Shown here: piece after piece, positions 31,361-43,399 of the stretch
Numbering within the stretch: the stretch's first letter is position 1
Layout of the letters: the number at the start of each line of letters is the position of its first letter
Assembly (NCBI GenBank): GCA_022925895.1
Contig: JAKSYS010000881.1
Coordinates: 248,001 to 312,000 of the forward strand
DNA from: Fragilaria crotonensis
Taxonomy: Eukaryota; Bacillariophyta; Fragilariophyceae; Fragilariales; Fragilariaceae
Direction of reading: 5' to 3'
Length of the DNA: 64,000 bases
Notes under the pieces: model-generated
Database searches by the model: none
Told to the model about the DNA's origin: nothing
The model's input: only the letters and a program-made list of their open reading frames with translations
Made by a program: the position numbers and the translations under genes

Positions 31361-32105
31361 CACATCACACATCGCACATCGCACATCGCACCCATAGCGT
31401 TTGTGAAATGTGAGATCTCCGGACTCGGAGTACAAGTACATGTATGATACGTCGTACTTGTAGATCACTTCGGATCTCGGGGACCGACCGTGTATTGTTA
31501 CTCTGCGATACATCATTTAAATGTAGTACAGTACAAGTACTCCGAGTTCCGAATATGGCGAGAGTTGTAGTTGTTGTCTTGCATTTGCCGATTTTGTACC
31601 ACCAACGCACCAGGGAATAATCCGATCGAGACTCTTTGTTCCAACGACGACTACAGGTTAAGTCAATTCTCATCGTTGCCTCGATGGGGCGATCAAGAGA
31701 ACGCCACATTCCTGACTCTTGCAGCTACCACACCTCGGAGACGATGGAATGGACGGGACAACTCATCATAATGATTTGAGTGTTGCAAACAAGATATACC
31801 GCCTCGGGAGTTATGTTGAACTGGGGGTTTCAGCGATGCCCCTAGCATTTGTCACCCTACACCATAGAGACGTACATCGTAGAAGGTTCAGATGCACCAG
31901 GTTCCGAACAAGCCATTGTGTAACCTTGATACCCACAATGACTGTCGTATTTTCGAAGGAAACCGCTTGACAGCAAACGTGGCGGCACTCAAGTGGAACA
32001 ACAACGCAGCCTAATGAGGACTATGGCAAGCCCATGGCAACAAAACCCAAATTCAACAATTATGTAGGAGTGCTGAACATGCACCGCAGTGCCTGGTCGT
32101 TCGGC
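31361..32105. other. Intergenic, no gene seen
   Basis: A short (CACATCG)n run at 31361-31392, then no supported gene. Confidence 0.45.
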
Positions 32106-32582
32106 TTAAAACACAATCATGACGGCGAGCTGCAAGTTCTGGGAGTCGTTGTAGACAGCTTGTGCGGTCTTTTGAGCAATTGCAATTGCTTCCTTGGCCG
32201 CCAACACGTCATCCGGTTTGCTTGCCACGCTTCGATTGTAGACAATTCGTGCAGTAGTATCCCAAGCATCATACTCCGCCTTCGAGGTCCCCAGGCAGCA
32301 ACAAGAAATTGGAGCTTGGCTCTGGAGGCGATGGTTAAGAATCTGGTACGAATTCCTTGTCAGAATATGGTAGTAGCCAGTGCCCTTGCGTCCTCCGTGA
32401 CCATAGACGTAGTTGGGCTTCGGACCAACGTTGGATTCCGGAAGAAACCCAGGCGCTGAGTTCGGACCTGTGCCATCTGGCGATAACCAAGATTCTCGCG
32501 CCATTGGGTAAACTGCGTACTCAGATAGAAGTTCATCACATGTGCTCCTCATCTGTGCATTCGTCTTGTTTGCGGGCATCAT
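32106..32582 (-). CDS. Hypothetical protein, about 158 residues
   Basis: The first ATG at 32582 gives MMPANKTNAQMRSTCDELL, and the frame continues with a Gly/Tyr/Asn-rich middle (GPKPNYVYGHGGRKGTGYYHILTRNSY) and a helical, Ala-rich end (DAWDTTARIVYNRSV, DDVLAAKEAIAIAQKTAQAVYNDSQN). Codon use and composition look genuine, and the helical end resembles soluble organelle proteins, but I cannot name a family. The N-terminus probably lacks a targeting exon, since nothing upstream in frame looks like a presequence. The Cys-rich patch in the middle (PISCCCLGTS) is odd and may mark another frame error. Confidence 0.45.
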   Translation of the reverse strand: MMPANKTNAQMRSTCDELLSEYAVYPMARESWLSPDGTGPNSAPGFLPESNVGPKPNYVYGHGGRKGTGYYHILTRNSYQILNHRLQSQAPISCCCLGTSKAEYDAWDTTARIVYNRSVASKPDDVLAAKEAIAIAQKTAQAVYNDSQNLQLAVMIVF

Positions 32583-32679
32583 CGTCAAGGAGAAAGCCTG
32601 AAGAAGAAGATTACCAACCGTCCACGCTGAGTTTGTTCAACTTTGCTCCGCACCGCTGCACCTTTTAAGCGAATAAAAA

Positions 32680-33983
32680 GATCTTATAACCCACGGGTTT
32701 TGTCAGATTGAATCTGACAACCTACAGTACTTTGAACATCCAGTAGGCCACTTGGTTTCTACGATCACTTGAGTACACCAGTACAAGACAAAGGACGAAG
32801 TGTGCATCACAGCGATGTGGGTTTCATCTGATTCCAGAGATTGAAAATGAACCCCACCGTCGACAAAAAGTGCATCGTCGGGTCAGAGACCTCGCCTCGA
32901 CTTCACCGGGTTCTTCTCGTTATTGGGAGCTGCAGTCTTTAGCATGCTGCAACGCGTAAATGTGCTTGAAGGATGCGGTGTCTGGTTTGTGGAGCAAAAA
33001 GTGCATCGTGTTGTTAAGGAGCAGCAAAATTCAACATCACGTCATTAAGTCAACTAAACAGGTACGTCACTGTCACGCACTGCTCACATTTCAACTCAGT
33101 TGCCTTGCATTTACTAAAACAAATTATTCTATTACTGCGTATTCAGCAGTTCAACTCCTAACGGGTAGCCTGCAATATTGGAGGCGCATCTCGGTCGATT
33201 TTTGAAGCCATACTTGGAACCAATCCAAGCCTACCTGCGGTTGCCTTCAAAACTTATGTCTTACGAGAGGAGTGATGAATTGCCTTTCTGGGTCACTCTG
33301 GGCTGTTTGGATCTTCCGTCTTGCTGGTTATCGCCTTTTGATCCATACTAGTTTTTCGTTACCGAATGGACGTTGGACGTCCTCGCATCTGATCGTGTGG
33401 AACATTTTCGGTCCATTGATGAAAGTTGTTGACGTATGGATTCCCTTGGAAAGAAGGGACTGTAACTCCTGCTGGAACCAGGGTTCCCTGCAAAGTACCG
33501 CAGTCTTCGATGCCAGCCAGATTGCTATGTTTGAACATCAAAGGTCCTAGGAAAGGTAGCCATGTGTCGAGACCAGGCAGCAGCACAGTTGATGGAACGA
33601 CATAACGAGTATAGCTTGAAACAATAAACACAGCTCACCCATTGATTGGGTTGTAGGTCAATAGAGTATACCATGTATTTTTCAGTTATGATTATTATGT
33701 TTTGTAGTTTGTTCTTGGTTTTGAGTGGCATGTGATGTGATTTTTGAATGCTTTCAGACGGAGAGATTTCAAGGAGTTGGTCTTGCATGTGTCAGAGTTG
33801 TCATATCGAATCTGACAAACCGGGAAAGATCACAGATCCTAAAATACGTTGCTATGTGGTGGTACAATTTCTACGCATTTTCGAGTCCGAGATCAACATT
33901 TTCCCCAGGTTTTGTCAGAATCTATCTGACAACCATCTGACAAACAACGAGAAAACCCAACACGCCATCTGACAAAACCTGGG
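32680..33983. mobile_element. 1304-base element, tandem copy 1
   Basis: The unit starts at gatct and runs TATAACCCACGGGTTTTGTC. It ends CATCTGACAAAACCTGGG just before the next gatct. The ends are inverted (GGTTTTGTCAGAT), and inside them TCTGACAA recurs in both orientations, including a near-perfect palindrome TTGTCAGATTgAATCTGACA at the left end. Short frames inside (for example 32960-33205, 33272-33550 and minus 33359-33631) do not resemble a transposase. It looks like a non-autonomous DNA element. Confidence 0.8.
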
Positions 33984-35288
33984 GATCTTATAACCCACGG
34001 GTTTTGTCAGATTGAATCTGACAACCTACAGTACTTTGAACATCCAGTAGGCCACTTGGTTTCTACGATCACTTGAGTACACCAGTACAAGACAAAGGAC
34101 GAAGTGTGCATCACAGCGATGTGGGTTTCATCTGATTCCAGAGATTGAAAATGAACCCCACCGTCGACAAAAAGTGCATCGTCGGGTCAGAGACCTCGCC
34201 TCGACTTCACCGGGTTCTTCTCGTTATTGGGAGCTGCAGTCTTTAGCATGCTGCAACGCGTAAATGTGCTTGAAGGATGCGGTGTCTGGTTTGTGGAGCA
34301 AAAAGTGCATCGTGTTGTTAAGGAGCAGCAAAATTCAACATCACGTCATTAAGTCAACTAAACAGGTACGTCACTGTCACGCACTGCTCACATTTCAACT
34401 CAGTTGCCTTGCATTTACTAAAACAAATTATTCTATTACTGCGTATTCAGCAGTTCAACTCCTAACGGGTAGCCTGCAATATTGGAGGCGCATCTCGGTC
34501 GATTTTTGAAGCCATACTTGGAACCAATCCAAGCCTACCTGCGGTTGCCTTCAAAACTTATGTCTTACGAGAGGAGTGATGAATTGCCTTTCTGGGTCAC
34601 TCTGGGCTGTTTGGATCTTCCGTCTTGCTGGTTATCGCCTTTTGATCCATACTAGTTTTTCGTTACCGAATGGACGTTGGACGTCCTCGCATCTGATCGT
34701 GTGGAACATTTTCGGTCCATTGATGAAAGTTGTTGACGTATGGATTCCCTTGGAAAGAAGGGACTGTAACTCCTGCTGGAACCAGGGTTCCCTGCAAAGT
34801 ACCGCAGTCTTCGATGCCAGCCAGATTGCTATGTTTGAACATCAAAGGTCCTAGGAAAAGGTAGCCATGTGTCGAGACCAGGCAGCAGCACAGTTGATGG
34901 AACGACATAACGAGTATAGCTTGAAACAATAAACACAGCTCACCCATTGATTGGGTTGTAGGTCAATAGAGTATACCATGTATTTTTCAGTTATGATTAT
35001 TATGTTTTGTAGTTTGTTCTTGGTTTTGAGTGGCATGTGATGTGATTTTTGAATGCTTTCAGACGGAGAGATTTCAAGGAGTTGGTCTTGCATGTGTCAG
35101 AGTTGTCATATCGAATCTGACAAACCGGGAAAGATCACAGATCCTAAAATACGTTGCTATGTGGTGGTACAATTTCTACGCATTTTCGAGTCCGAGATCA
35201 ACATTTTCCCCAGGTTTTGTCAGAATCTATCTGACAACCATCTGACAAACAACGAGAAAACCCAACACGCCATCTGACAAAACCTGGG
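33984..35288. mobile_element. 1305-base element, tandem copy 2
   Basis: Matches copy 1 throughout except for one extra A (aggaaaagg near 34853 against aggaaagg in copy 1). The order is gatct-unit-gatct-unit-gatct, ending at 35289-35293. The single difference is in a homopolymer. Confidence 0.85.
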
Positions 35289-35636
35289 GATCTGCGGATT
35301 CTGTGATCTTGATGAGTGACTTGCGACGTTCCTAAATTGTTTTACATGACACTGGTACTGGTAGCACGTACCTGTACCAAGTACCTTGTACTACAGGTAG
35401 TGCCCTGGTAGACTACATACCGGTAGTAAACCGTGCAGTACATGCATCTATGCCGGTATTTGCAGCAAATTCAAACTCGGTAAAGTTTGTACACTTCGTG
35501 GTGTCGTGGTTGTCGTGGGCTGTTGAGATCAAAACATCCACACGTTGCAAGTTGATAATCATTGGTATCGTACGTTCTTGCTGTTGCCGACGACTTGGAA
35601 TACTTACTACTCGTTGACAAATAGTGGGACGTCAAA
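35289..35636. other. Intergenic, upstream of the SMPD4-like gene
   Basis: Starts with the third gatct copy. Contains ggtactggtagcacgtacctgt-type words at 35350-35420. Presumed promoter. Confidence 0.4.
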
Positions 35637-38156
35637 ATGTTGGAAGAAACCCTTCGATCCCCCACATCTCCCCCTGCTGAGGTTGCGCAGAGTTTGATTT
35701 CCTTCGTCCGATTCGAGTTGCAAGACGGTGGCGCCAATGCAGAGAAGCGCTTCATCACTCTATTCTCCCTCTTGTGTGAACGACTTTTTGGTCCCATGGG
35801 AGAGGCTAAGGAAGGCTTTCGTCATCAGACAGGTGGTTGGTTGTCGAGACAGACTCGTTGGGACATTCCGCGACCTCAGGCAAGCCAGCATGCCCATCAC
35901 CTTCCATCTGCCCCTTCAATCGACATGGATCCTGTGGTTCAACTCTTATGCGGTACGGAAAGCCTCAAATCCAAGGAGAAGTTACCAACTTTCATAGAAT
36001 CCATCAGTGGAAATACGGAAGCCAGACGAGGAGTTCGCATCCAGTATTCGTTTTATGCACTGCCTCGACCAACGCAAGAATTGTTTCTCAAGATGGTTCA
36101 GAGTTCGGTTGATGGATCATCAGTGAATGAATCCATGAGGAGCAATGCGTACCGGCTTCTTGGTGTCTTGTTGCGCGTTGCGCCTCGTGACCAGTCGGAG
36201 CTTCGCAGCATTCTTTCGGCGAAAAATATGCACAAGGATAGGAGCCGTCCACTCAGTTTGAGCCCTGGTGCTCAGTCGCCGATATTCCGGGCGTCAACTT
36301 CGTCATCGAAACCAAATACTTCCAGCGTCGAGATTCCCAAAGTGATGCTCAATATGACGGAGTACTTTCTTATCTCCTTCATCAGGTATCCACTCGCATC
36401 GCCGATGCCACCGATTCCGGCTCCACAGGGCCATCAGCACACTTCTGCCGGTATTACTCGTCACAAGGTCGTGCCTTATGGTGAAACTGTATACTTGCAT
36501 CTCTTTCGTTGCTATTTGGTGCACTATCTACCCTTTATCGCTCAAGGGAAGACCTTCCTGGGCTTTCCGACGCTCTCCGTCGAGAGCGAGGCCTTCTTGA
36601 GAATCATCGTTGAATTCTGGCTCTGCAGCACTATGGAGCCGATGCCCATTCAAAATGCAGCCAACGCAATTTTGGAGCGTCGCAAGAAGAGCGGTGACCT
36701 CTCTGGTGATGTCGACCTGAAGTCTGCCTTCGACCTCGTGCAGGTGAAGTATGATCCACAACCAGTTCTTGTTCAGAGGTGTAACAAGAGTCTTGTCGCC
36801 CATTGTCTCCGAGATCCCAACGTGGAACTCGCAGTCATCGATTGCAACAGCGCTGCGAGTAGATTATGTGTCAGCGAGATTGTACCCCTTCCCTGGTGCA
36901 TCAGTCCCTCCATGACGGTGCTACAACAAGACTTTTACAAGTACGTCATCGCTTCTCTTCGACATGCTCCGATTCACGTCGCCGGATCGCCCTTTTACGC
37001 AGCACTCGATTCATTACTTCTCTGGTTGGAGCCTTGGAATGTTGAAACTAGTAAGTTCTCCATGTGACGATGATCGAAACAATGGAATAAATTACTCATC
37101 AATTTTTTGATGTCGCCCAGGATGGAAACATGGCCCAACCGATTTTGCACATGCGGGGAGCGTTCTCGCCAACACGGTCAGTCATATGGCCCTCCCTACG
37201 TCCCAAAATCAGGATACTGTCCGTGTATTGCAAACCGTGAAACCGACGGCAAAAAGCAAGTACAAGCAAAGTTGGGAGCCCTTCGTCGCTGCAAACCTGC
37301 ACCTGTATACTGTCCCTTTGGCGCTATTCCTCAGACGAGCTCGAGAACTTGACTTTTCCTCTGCGTATTTTTCTCGCTCGTATGCACTTTTGCAACGCGT
37401 CTTTCGGATCTATTCGCCTGAATTGGTGAAGTCCATCCAATCGATCCAATCACAAGGAAAGCAACACGTGTTGATGAGCCTCGTCGAAGCTCACGGGACC
37501 AACCTCGGTGCATACTCACCTGCTCTGGTTGGTAGATTCGAGATGGCCTCTCTACAAGCTGACGTCCGTAATCTGCTGGAGGAAGTTTACATGCAGCACC
37601 AGAAGTCGGTTAGTGAAAGGGGTTTCTTTGATCGCCTGGAAGCAAGGATTGAAGGCGTCTTCAGCTATTTTGGTCTAGTTGAGGCATCCACAGGCGAGGA
37701 ACGCAAAATTCAACAGCTCGTCGAGAAGGCCAAGCTCATTGCCAACCTTCCGGCGGAGTATCAGCTCATGCCTTGTGAAGGCGGTGGGATGCAGAACGGT
37801 CAAGCGAAAGCATCTAGCCGGGACTCTACGGGTCAGAACCAACTTGTCAGGGTAAATGGTGTTCTGACGGAGCACGGCAAGGCGCAAATCATATCAGGGG
37901 AAATCGTGTGCAAACCCAATGATGTAGCTTCGAGAAAGGAGGACAGCATGCGCGGGTCGGTGAAAACTCACGAGATCTCCTGGTTAGTTCCGCTGACAAT
38001 TTGGGCATCCGAATACCTCAACTCCAGGTTGGACCTCGAAGGAACAACAAAGGTCGAATGCGATTCAACCTTCGAATGCTTGCAGATTACCGGAACATCC
38101 TGTTTCTGGTCCTGTCCGTGTGGTTGTGGATGCGTTTTCTGGTTTATGTGCTTTGA
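35637..38156 (+). CDS. SMPD4: SMPD4-like protein (neutral sphingomyelinase 3 family), one frame break
   Basis: Exon 1 is 35637-37050. The intron is 37051-37120 (GTAAGT/CAG), and exon 2 runs from 37121 with phase 1 matching (codon A|GA). Family-like blocks include SPFYAALDSLLLWLEPWN, WEPFVAANLHLYTVPLALFLRRARELDF and YALLQRVFRIYSPELVKSI. Near 38042 one base is missing in a G run. The frame that follows gives MRFNLRMLADYRNILFLVL and a membrane helix, then stops at 38154-38156, which matches the membrane-anchored end of SMPD4. Without the correction the end is an unlikely Cys-rich sequence. In animals SMPD4 sits in the ER and nuclear envelope; a direct enzymatic role is debated. Total about 815 residues. 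Family call moderately sure. Confidence 0.65.
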
Positions 38157-39863
38157 TTCGAGTGTTCCGAGTACATTTGAAGCCGTGACCTATGAGTAGA
38201 GTGTATAAGGCATGTGTCGCCTGCATGTAGGCATTGCTTTACAAGGATTTTACAAATTCTTACACTGTCCGAGGGTGCAACTTGCATGGCGCAGGACATG
38301 CTCAACGTATCTAGATACACTCGTAAGTTGTATAACATACCCCATGTTTGAGTGGTGCCCAGTTTTCAACACTATAATACGTTTGTTTTGAATCTCCTAC
38401 TTGCGTGCCGCGAGTAACTGCAGTGCAATCATACAAGCCATATGGCTGTTGTTGCGTACATAATCCATGCTAGGTAAAGTGTTGAGGTTTATCTCACAAG
38501 ACATATGTTTGAGCAAGGGAAATTTCAAAGCTGCCACTTTTAAATCCTAATCTTCCTCTTTCAAAAACAACTATGCCCTTTAACTCTGATCATGCAGGTG
38601 ATAAATGTATGCCGACGTCCCGGACAGTTCGCATTGTTTACCTCAACACGACGTCCCCAATTGTGTGGTTCTCTAAGAAGCAGGTCACCTCTGAGGAAAA
38701 CATGTGTATTCAGAACTGAGTCTGTTGCAATGAAACACGAAATGGAATGTCTGCAGTGACTCCAATACCAGTTACATACGATGGGCGGTGCGGCAACGTT
38801 GGCACGGGCTGCCAATATTGTGCTCGCAGTACATCCATCATCCACAATGATACCCAAAACCTGCTGGTACTATTCCATGTGTTATCATGCATTCTGTGAA
38901 ACAGTTGTAATGGGTGCGTGCCTGCCTGGGCAAATGTCTCCATGCATGGACACCAAGACAAATGCACTCAGTGTATTCCAGGTCAACAGAAATGCCACCA
39001 TTTAGTGGATCTTATCCTCCTGCACAATACCGCTGATCGCACCAGATGCTCACTGAGGTGTTGCGGGTTAATGTGGGTTTCCCTGATGCTCTGGCTTGTG
39101 ACCACCGACGTTTGAACGAAATTATATGCCAGTGATGCCCCACTACTAAATAGAAGGGACCCATTCGTCATGCCCGTTCAACTGCTGCCACATGACAGTC
39201 GATGGAAGCATCGACCCAACCAAATGAACGCGCAATTACTTATGTTTACCAGAAGTAGTACTCTTAGCTCGCCATCTATCCTTGTCATCGTTCGCTCCGT
39301 GGAAAACCACAACAAGGGATTAAACGTGGTTGCCCGTCAACAATTTTTTTGTGAGTTTTCGAACTCAATCCGTGCCATCCGAATTTGGTGATGTAGGAAG
39401 AGCGATGATGATTCTATTGCCCATGTAAATATTTAGTCCTGCTTCCTGACTCTCAGGACTCCTGAGCCGATTCCTTCAATACGTGTCAATTTCGATCGCT
39501 ATATATTTCAAACTGCCAACCATGTAGACCTTAAACAACAATCGACTGACTTGAAGTATCGTTTAAGAGAGCCAGCCAATCGGAGTATTTTCTTTTTTAA
39601 ATATTGAGTACAATCATGCTGTCAGGTGCGACATCGGGTTCGCCGGCTGCGGTGATTGATTGGTTTACGGAATTTCTGGATATTTTATGTAGATTCGATA
39701 TAAAGGGAGTACCAGACGTGGTACGTTTCGCCTTAGCTCTGTAAATTCGGGACTTCCGTCGAATCGGTAAGCAGTTCGCTTCAGAAGAAATTAGTCACCA
39801 AGCATTCAATTCGTTGTATCAATACTCAATTCAGACAAATCGTTCGAGGTGACGGAAACAACA
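38157..39863. other. 1.7-kb intergenic region with a possible Cys-rich relic
   Basis: No intact gene. From about 38723 to 39112 one forward frame, broken by a single TGA near 38895, encodes 14 cysteines in about 130 residues (GCQYC, CNGC, CTQC, QQKC), suggesting a decayed Cys-rich domain. The last 250 bases are the promoter of the HSF gene. Confidence 0.35.
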
Positions 39864-40880
39864 ATGCAGAACCACAACGATATCCTTTCAAACCCAATTC
39901 TCGCAGCTCAAGCTGCTGCTGCCTATCGACAAGGTCCTTCGCTTTCTACCTTTTTGGCCTCCCTTCATCAGCAGCAATGTCAAGCAGCTGCCTCTAGTAG
40001 GCTTCTACATGATTCTGCCCTATTGAACAGAGCAGCCGAAAATCCAAATTGGTTATCGGCCCTTGCTGGCCGTCCGAGTCTCTCAGATCTTCGTCCCAAC
40101 AGGGATGATCCTCTTCTCCTTGCCAGCTCCGTCGCAGCCAGGCGTCAGATGGAGTTGACGGAGGCAGCTCGACGTGATGCCTTGATTAGTGACGCTTATC
40201 GTCGTGGTCGCGAAGAGGCACTTCTATCCTTGGTGCGACTTGGTGGTTTTGAGGATGGTCGCCTTCCAAACCAACCAACTATCCCAACCGTCGCTGCATC
40301 TCCCCAAGAACCCATATCGCAGGACGAAAAAGGTGTTGATCCGCTCGTAAGCATCTGCATAAACCGTCGCAACCAGAAAAAACCCTATTTCGATGCCTCC
40401 TCTTTGGAGGATCCCGATCCGGTGGTCTTGGCCAATCGTCGCGCCCGCGGGGGCGTCACGGAGCCATTCCCAGAGAAGCTCCATCGCATGCTTTGCGAAG
40501 TGGAAGCGACGGGTGACGACGTCGCGGTGTCGTTTTTCCCTCATGGGCGAGCATTTGCTGTGCACAACTCTGCGCGTTTCGTCACTGAAGTCCTTCCGAA
40601 ATACTTTCGCCAATCCAGACTGAGCTCGTTCCAGAGACAGCTGAACCTCTACGGCTTCACTCGTATTACACAAGGGCCCGATGCCGGTGGATACTACCAC
40701 GAACTCTTCCTCAAGGGTCGTCCTAACTTGTGCCTGCACATGAGACGTGTCGGTGTCCCTCAGAATCCCACAAAGCAGGCGGCCAAGCTCACCTCCAACG
40801 AACCCGACTTTTACAGCATGTCTCCTGCGTCACAAGAAGTGGAAGCAATTCGAGGAGAAGAAAGAAAACGAAGTGACTGA
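39864..40880 (+). CDS. Heat shock factor (HSF)-type transcription regulator
   Basis: 338 residues from the first ATG; an in-frame GTG 15 bases upstream is ignored. The N-terminal 130 residues are Ala/Gln/Leu-rich with a charged helix ([26 protein letters not shown]). The HSF DNA-binding domain covers about 198-298: [54 protein letters not shown] (recognition helix) and [20 protein letters not shown]. The winged-helix domain lies in the C-terminal half, not at the N-terminus as in animal HSF1, which is usual in diatom HSFs. No clear HR-A/B trimerisation repeat follows. It probably binds nGAAn-type elements. Targets unknown. Confidence 0.93.
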   Translation: MQNHNDILSNPILAAQAAAAYRQGPSLSTFLASLHQQQCQAAASSRLLHDSALLNRAAENPNWLSALAGRPSLSDLRPNRDDPLLLASSVAARRQMELTEAARRDALISDAYRRGREEALLSLVRLGGFEDGRLPNQPTIPTVAASPQEPISQDEKGVDPLVSICINRRNQKKPYFDASSLEDPDPVVLANRRARGGVTEPFPEKLHRMLCEVEATGDDVAVSFFPHGRAFAVHNSARFVTEVLPKYFRQSRLSSFQRQLNLYGFTRITQGPDAGGYYHELFLKGRPNLCLHMRRVGVPQNPTKQAAKLTSNEPDFYSMSPASQEVEAIRGEERKRSD

Positions 40881-41082
40881 ATCAATTGACACTCATCGTG
40901 TCATTAATAATTTTGTATAAGAAATGACCTTGTATGGACCTTTTTTTTCTGTCGTATTCCATCAACTTTCTTGCAGATGTGACTCTCTCGTTATCGAAGT
41001 GATGTTGTGACCCTATCATGGTGTACTTTGTTGGGTAGCTTTTCACGACTGCGTTGTCGATGACACTCTATTTCGGTAATTG
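40881..41082. other. 3' flank of the HSF gene
   Basis: Non-coding, leads into the tandem repeat. Confidence 0.4.
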
Positions 41083-41690
41083 TAAAACTCGCTGAACATG
41101 TCATTTTCGCATCGCCTTGGTAGCAAGCGCCATTGTCTACTCGGTGCTGCTTGAAGGCTCTATCAAGGTACCTTTGATTACGAGGGAAAGCTAGACGTTA
41201 TATAAACCCGACCTGCCACTGCATTACTATGAATCCCATGCCCCGATACTCTCTGTTTAACTCTTTCGTTTCTGCCATAGTTCTGAAACTCGCTGACCAT
41301 CATCTTCGCATCGCCTTGAGAGGTCTCGCCATTGCATACGCTTTGCTGTTTGGATGCCCCATTAAGGTGTTGTCTGATTGTGAGCGAAAACTAGATGTTA
41401 AAGAAACCTAGCAGCTATGAATCCCACGCGCCGGTTACTAGCGACATAATGGTTATGAAACTCGCTGACCATCATCTTAGCATCCCCTTGGAAGTTCTCG
41501 CCATTGCTTACGCTTTGCTGGTTGGATGTTCCATTAAGGTGTCTCTGATTGTGAGCGAAAACTAGAGAAGTTAATAAAACCTAGCCTGCAATTTCATAGC
41601 TATGAATCCCACACGCCGGTTGCGTAACGGTTATGAAACTCGCTGATCATCATCTTAGCATCGCCATGGCAGTTCTCGCCATCGCGAACA
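41083..41690. repeat. Degenerate tandem repeat, unit about 170-200 bases, four copies
   Basis: Copies start at about 41083, 41284, 41453 and 41631 with tgaaactcgctgaccatcat. They share tcgccattgc-tacgctttgctg, ggatg-cccattaaggt, gattgtgagcgaaaactaga, aaacctagc and gctatgaatcccac. The first copy is the most diverged and the last is truncated. No frame is conserved between copies, so it is non-coding. Confidence 0.85.
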
Positions 41691-42487
41691 TCAAGCTTAG
41701 GAGGATCTTACTACCGGTATCAGTCCTCGATGTACCTGGTTCCTCGGTAAATGCCGCCGAATGGCAAACAAATCTCAGTCGATTCCTTCGATTCGAAAGC
41801 TAAAATGGATTAGCATTCTATGTATTCTACTACTACTGTACATTCTACTGTACTTGTACTCCAACCTCCTACTATTATTGTCTCCAGTGATAGTTGCTTG
41901 CATGTACATACATCTCCGTGAACGCCGTGAACAAGCTTTGGCAGGCATTGACATCAAATTAGCAACATCTGGCTGCGATGTGTGAAGTGATGTACAGCTT
42001 ATGACATGATGTATGCAAGTATGCATGATGTCCATAAAGACATGTAAGACATAAACTGGAGTACTATAGTACTCCGAATGATGGTAAAACAGCATTTCGT
42101 TCCGGTGGAAATCTTGAATTCTTACGACTTCTGGCTGACTGATTCGAAATGTTACCATCGGTAGAGGAAAACCCGGAAAATCGAACAGATTTGCATCTTT
42201 TGCATTTGTTGTTTCCGTCGTTTCCGGTTGTGTTTCTCCGGCTTGCCTGCTTGTGCGGGTTACCTGAGGGGAATCTGTGTCTCACGCTCATATGCATACG
42301 ACGCTACTGTACGAGTAGGAGTATTAGACTTTTTGGATTCGTGTCCATGCAGTTCGCGAATTCCATTGATGTCAAAGGAATCACATTGCAACGACGTGGA
42401 TTGCGTAATTGTCTTGCTTAGTTTTTGCGAAGAATCATCCGTTCTAAATATCGGAACGCATCGAGGTTCGTTCCTCTCGCAGCGTCA
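41691..42487. other. Intergenic, no gene seen
   Basis: Contains ctactactactgtacattctactgtacttgtactcc-like words at 41828-41862. The part before 42488 is presumed promoter. Confidence 0.45.
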
Positions 42488-43399
42488 ATGCTAACCGTTA
42501 CTCAACCTGACCCTACCATTCCGGAAGTCTATTGTCAGCTTAACGAGCAGAATGAAGTCCTCGGGTCGTTGATGAGTTCGGTGTTCCAGCGAAGTGTTCG
42601 CTCCCAGCGTTTCGATCGGAATCAACAACGCCAAGTATCCCTGCAACTAGAACACCGACCGGGAGGAATTGTTGCGACACACCATGCTCCTCTAGGCAAC
42701 TTTCAGTCGAAGATTGCAATTGTAGTCATATCCCGGTCTGACCTAACCGATGATGTCTTTCTACCGCACTTGATTACGATCGCAACAAACCGAGGCCATA
42801 CAATCGTTGCATTTTCGGTATCGCAGGAAACCAAGTGGCCTCAAATCAAGTAAGTTGTCCGACTTTGGTTCACTGTGTATGTTGGACTCTTAGATGTAGC
42901 ATATACGCTGTACATTCTGATTCGAAAGTGACTGCATCCTCACGAATCTTTTCATCACGACAGAGCAGGATTGGGTGACACACAAAAACAATATCACGAC
43001 ATTCTCGGGTATCAGTTATTCCTTTGTGGTTCCTACGAGGCAAATCTTGATCTTTGGACCAACCTTATTGACGAGCCCATTGCAAGCAACATTTGGCATC
43101 TTGCCGGTATTTTTTGGTTCGTTGGTGCACGCGGTGAAGGAGAGGCTACCAACATGACCTTCCCTCCTCAGGCAAGCATCAAAGTGCCTACTATGATTGT
43201 AATCGACAAGGAAGATTTGTGTTGGCAGACTCTTTCGATCATCTTGAATAATCCTTTCGTCATTTTGGTCAAACTGCCAGGTCACCAATCCTTGTTTCCA
43301 GATAGCAAATCGCTGCAACGGTGGCTCGGTCGGTGCATGCTAGAATTTGCCGAGGCTGAATGTGCGCGCATAACATGTTCCTACCGTTCGACACTTTGA
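42488..43399 (+). CDS. Uncharacterised two-exon protein
   Basis: Exon 1 is 42488-42849 and exon 2 is 42964-43399, with donor GTAAGT at 42850 and phase 2 fitting exactly (AA|A Lys). The protein has about 265 residues. It has an N-terminal Gln/Arg-rich part, then alternating hydrophobic strands and helices (SKIAIVVISRSDLTDDVF, HLITIATNRGHTIVAFSV, NIWHLAGIFWFVGARG, VPTMIVIDKEDLCW, PFVILVKLPGHQSLFP). This looks like an alpha/beta fold, perhaps a diverged hydrolase, but I see no nucleophile elbow. It lies 1 kb upstream of a true alpha/beta hydrolase on the same strand; homology is not evident. Coding is well supported by the splice fit. Confidence 0.6.

Noticed and set aside
32960-35277. Duplicated short frames in the two 1.3-kb copies as transposase genes
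   Set aside because: Their identity follows from the DNA duplication; none shows a catalytic DDE/D pattern or helix-turn-helix.
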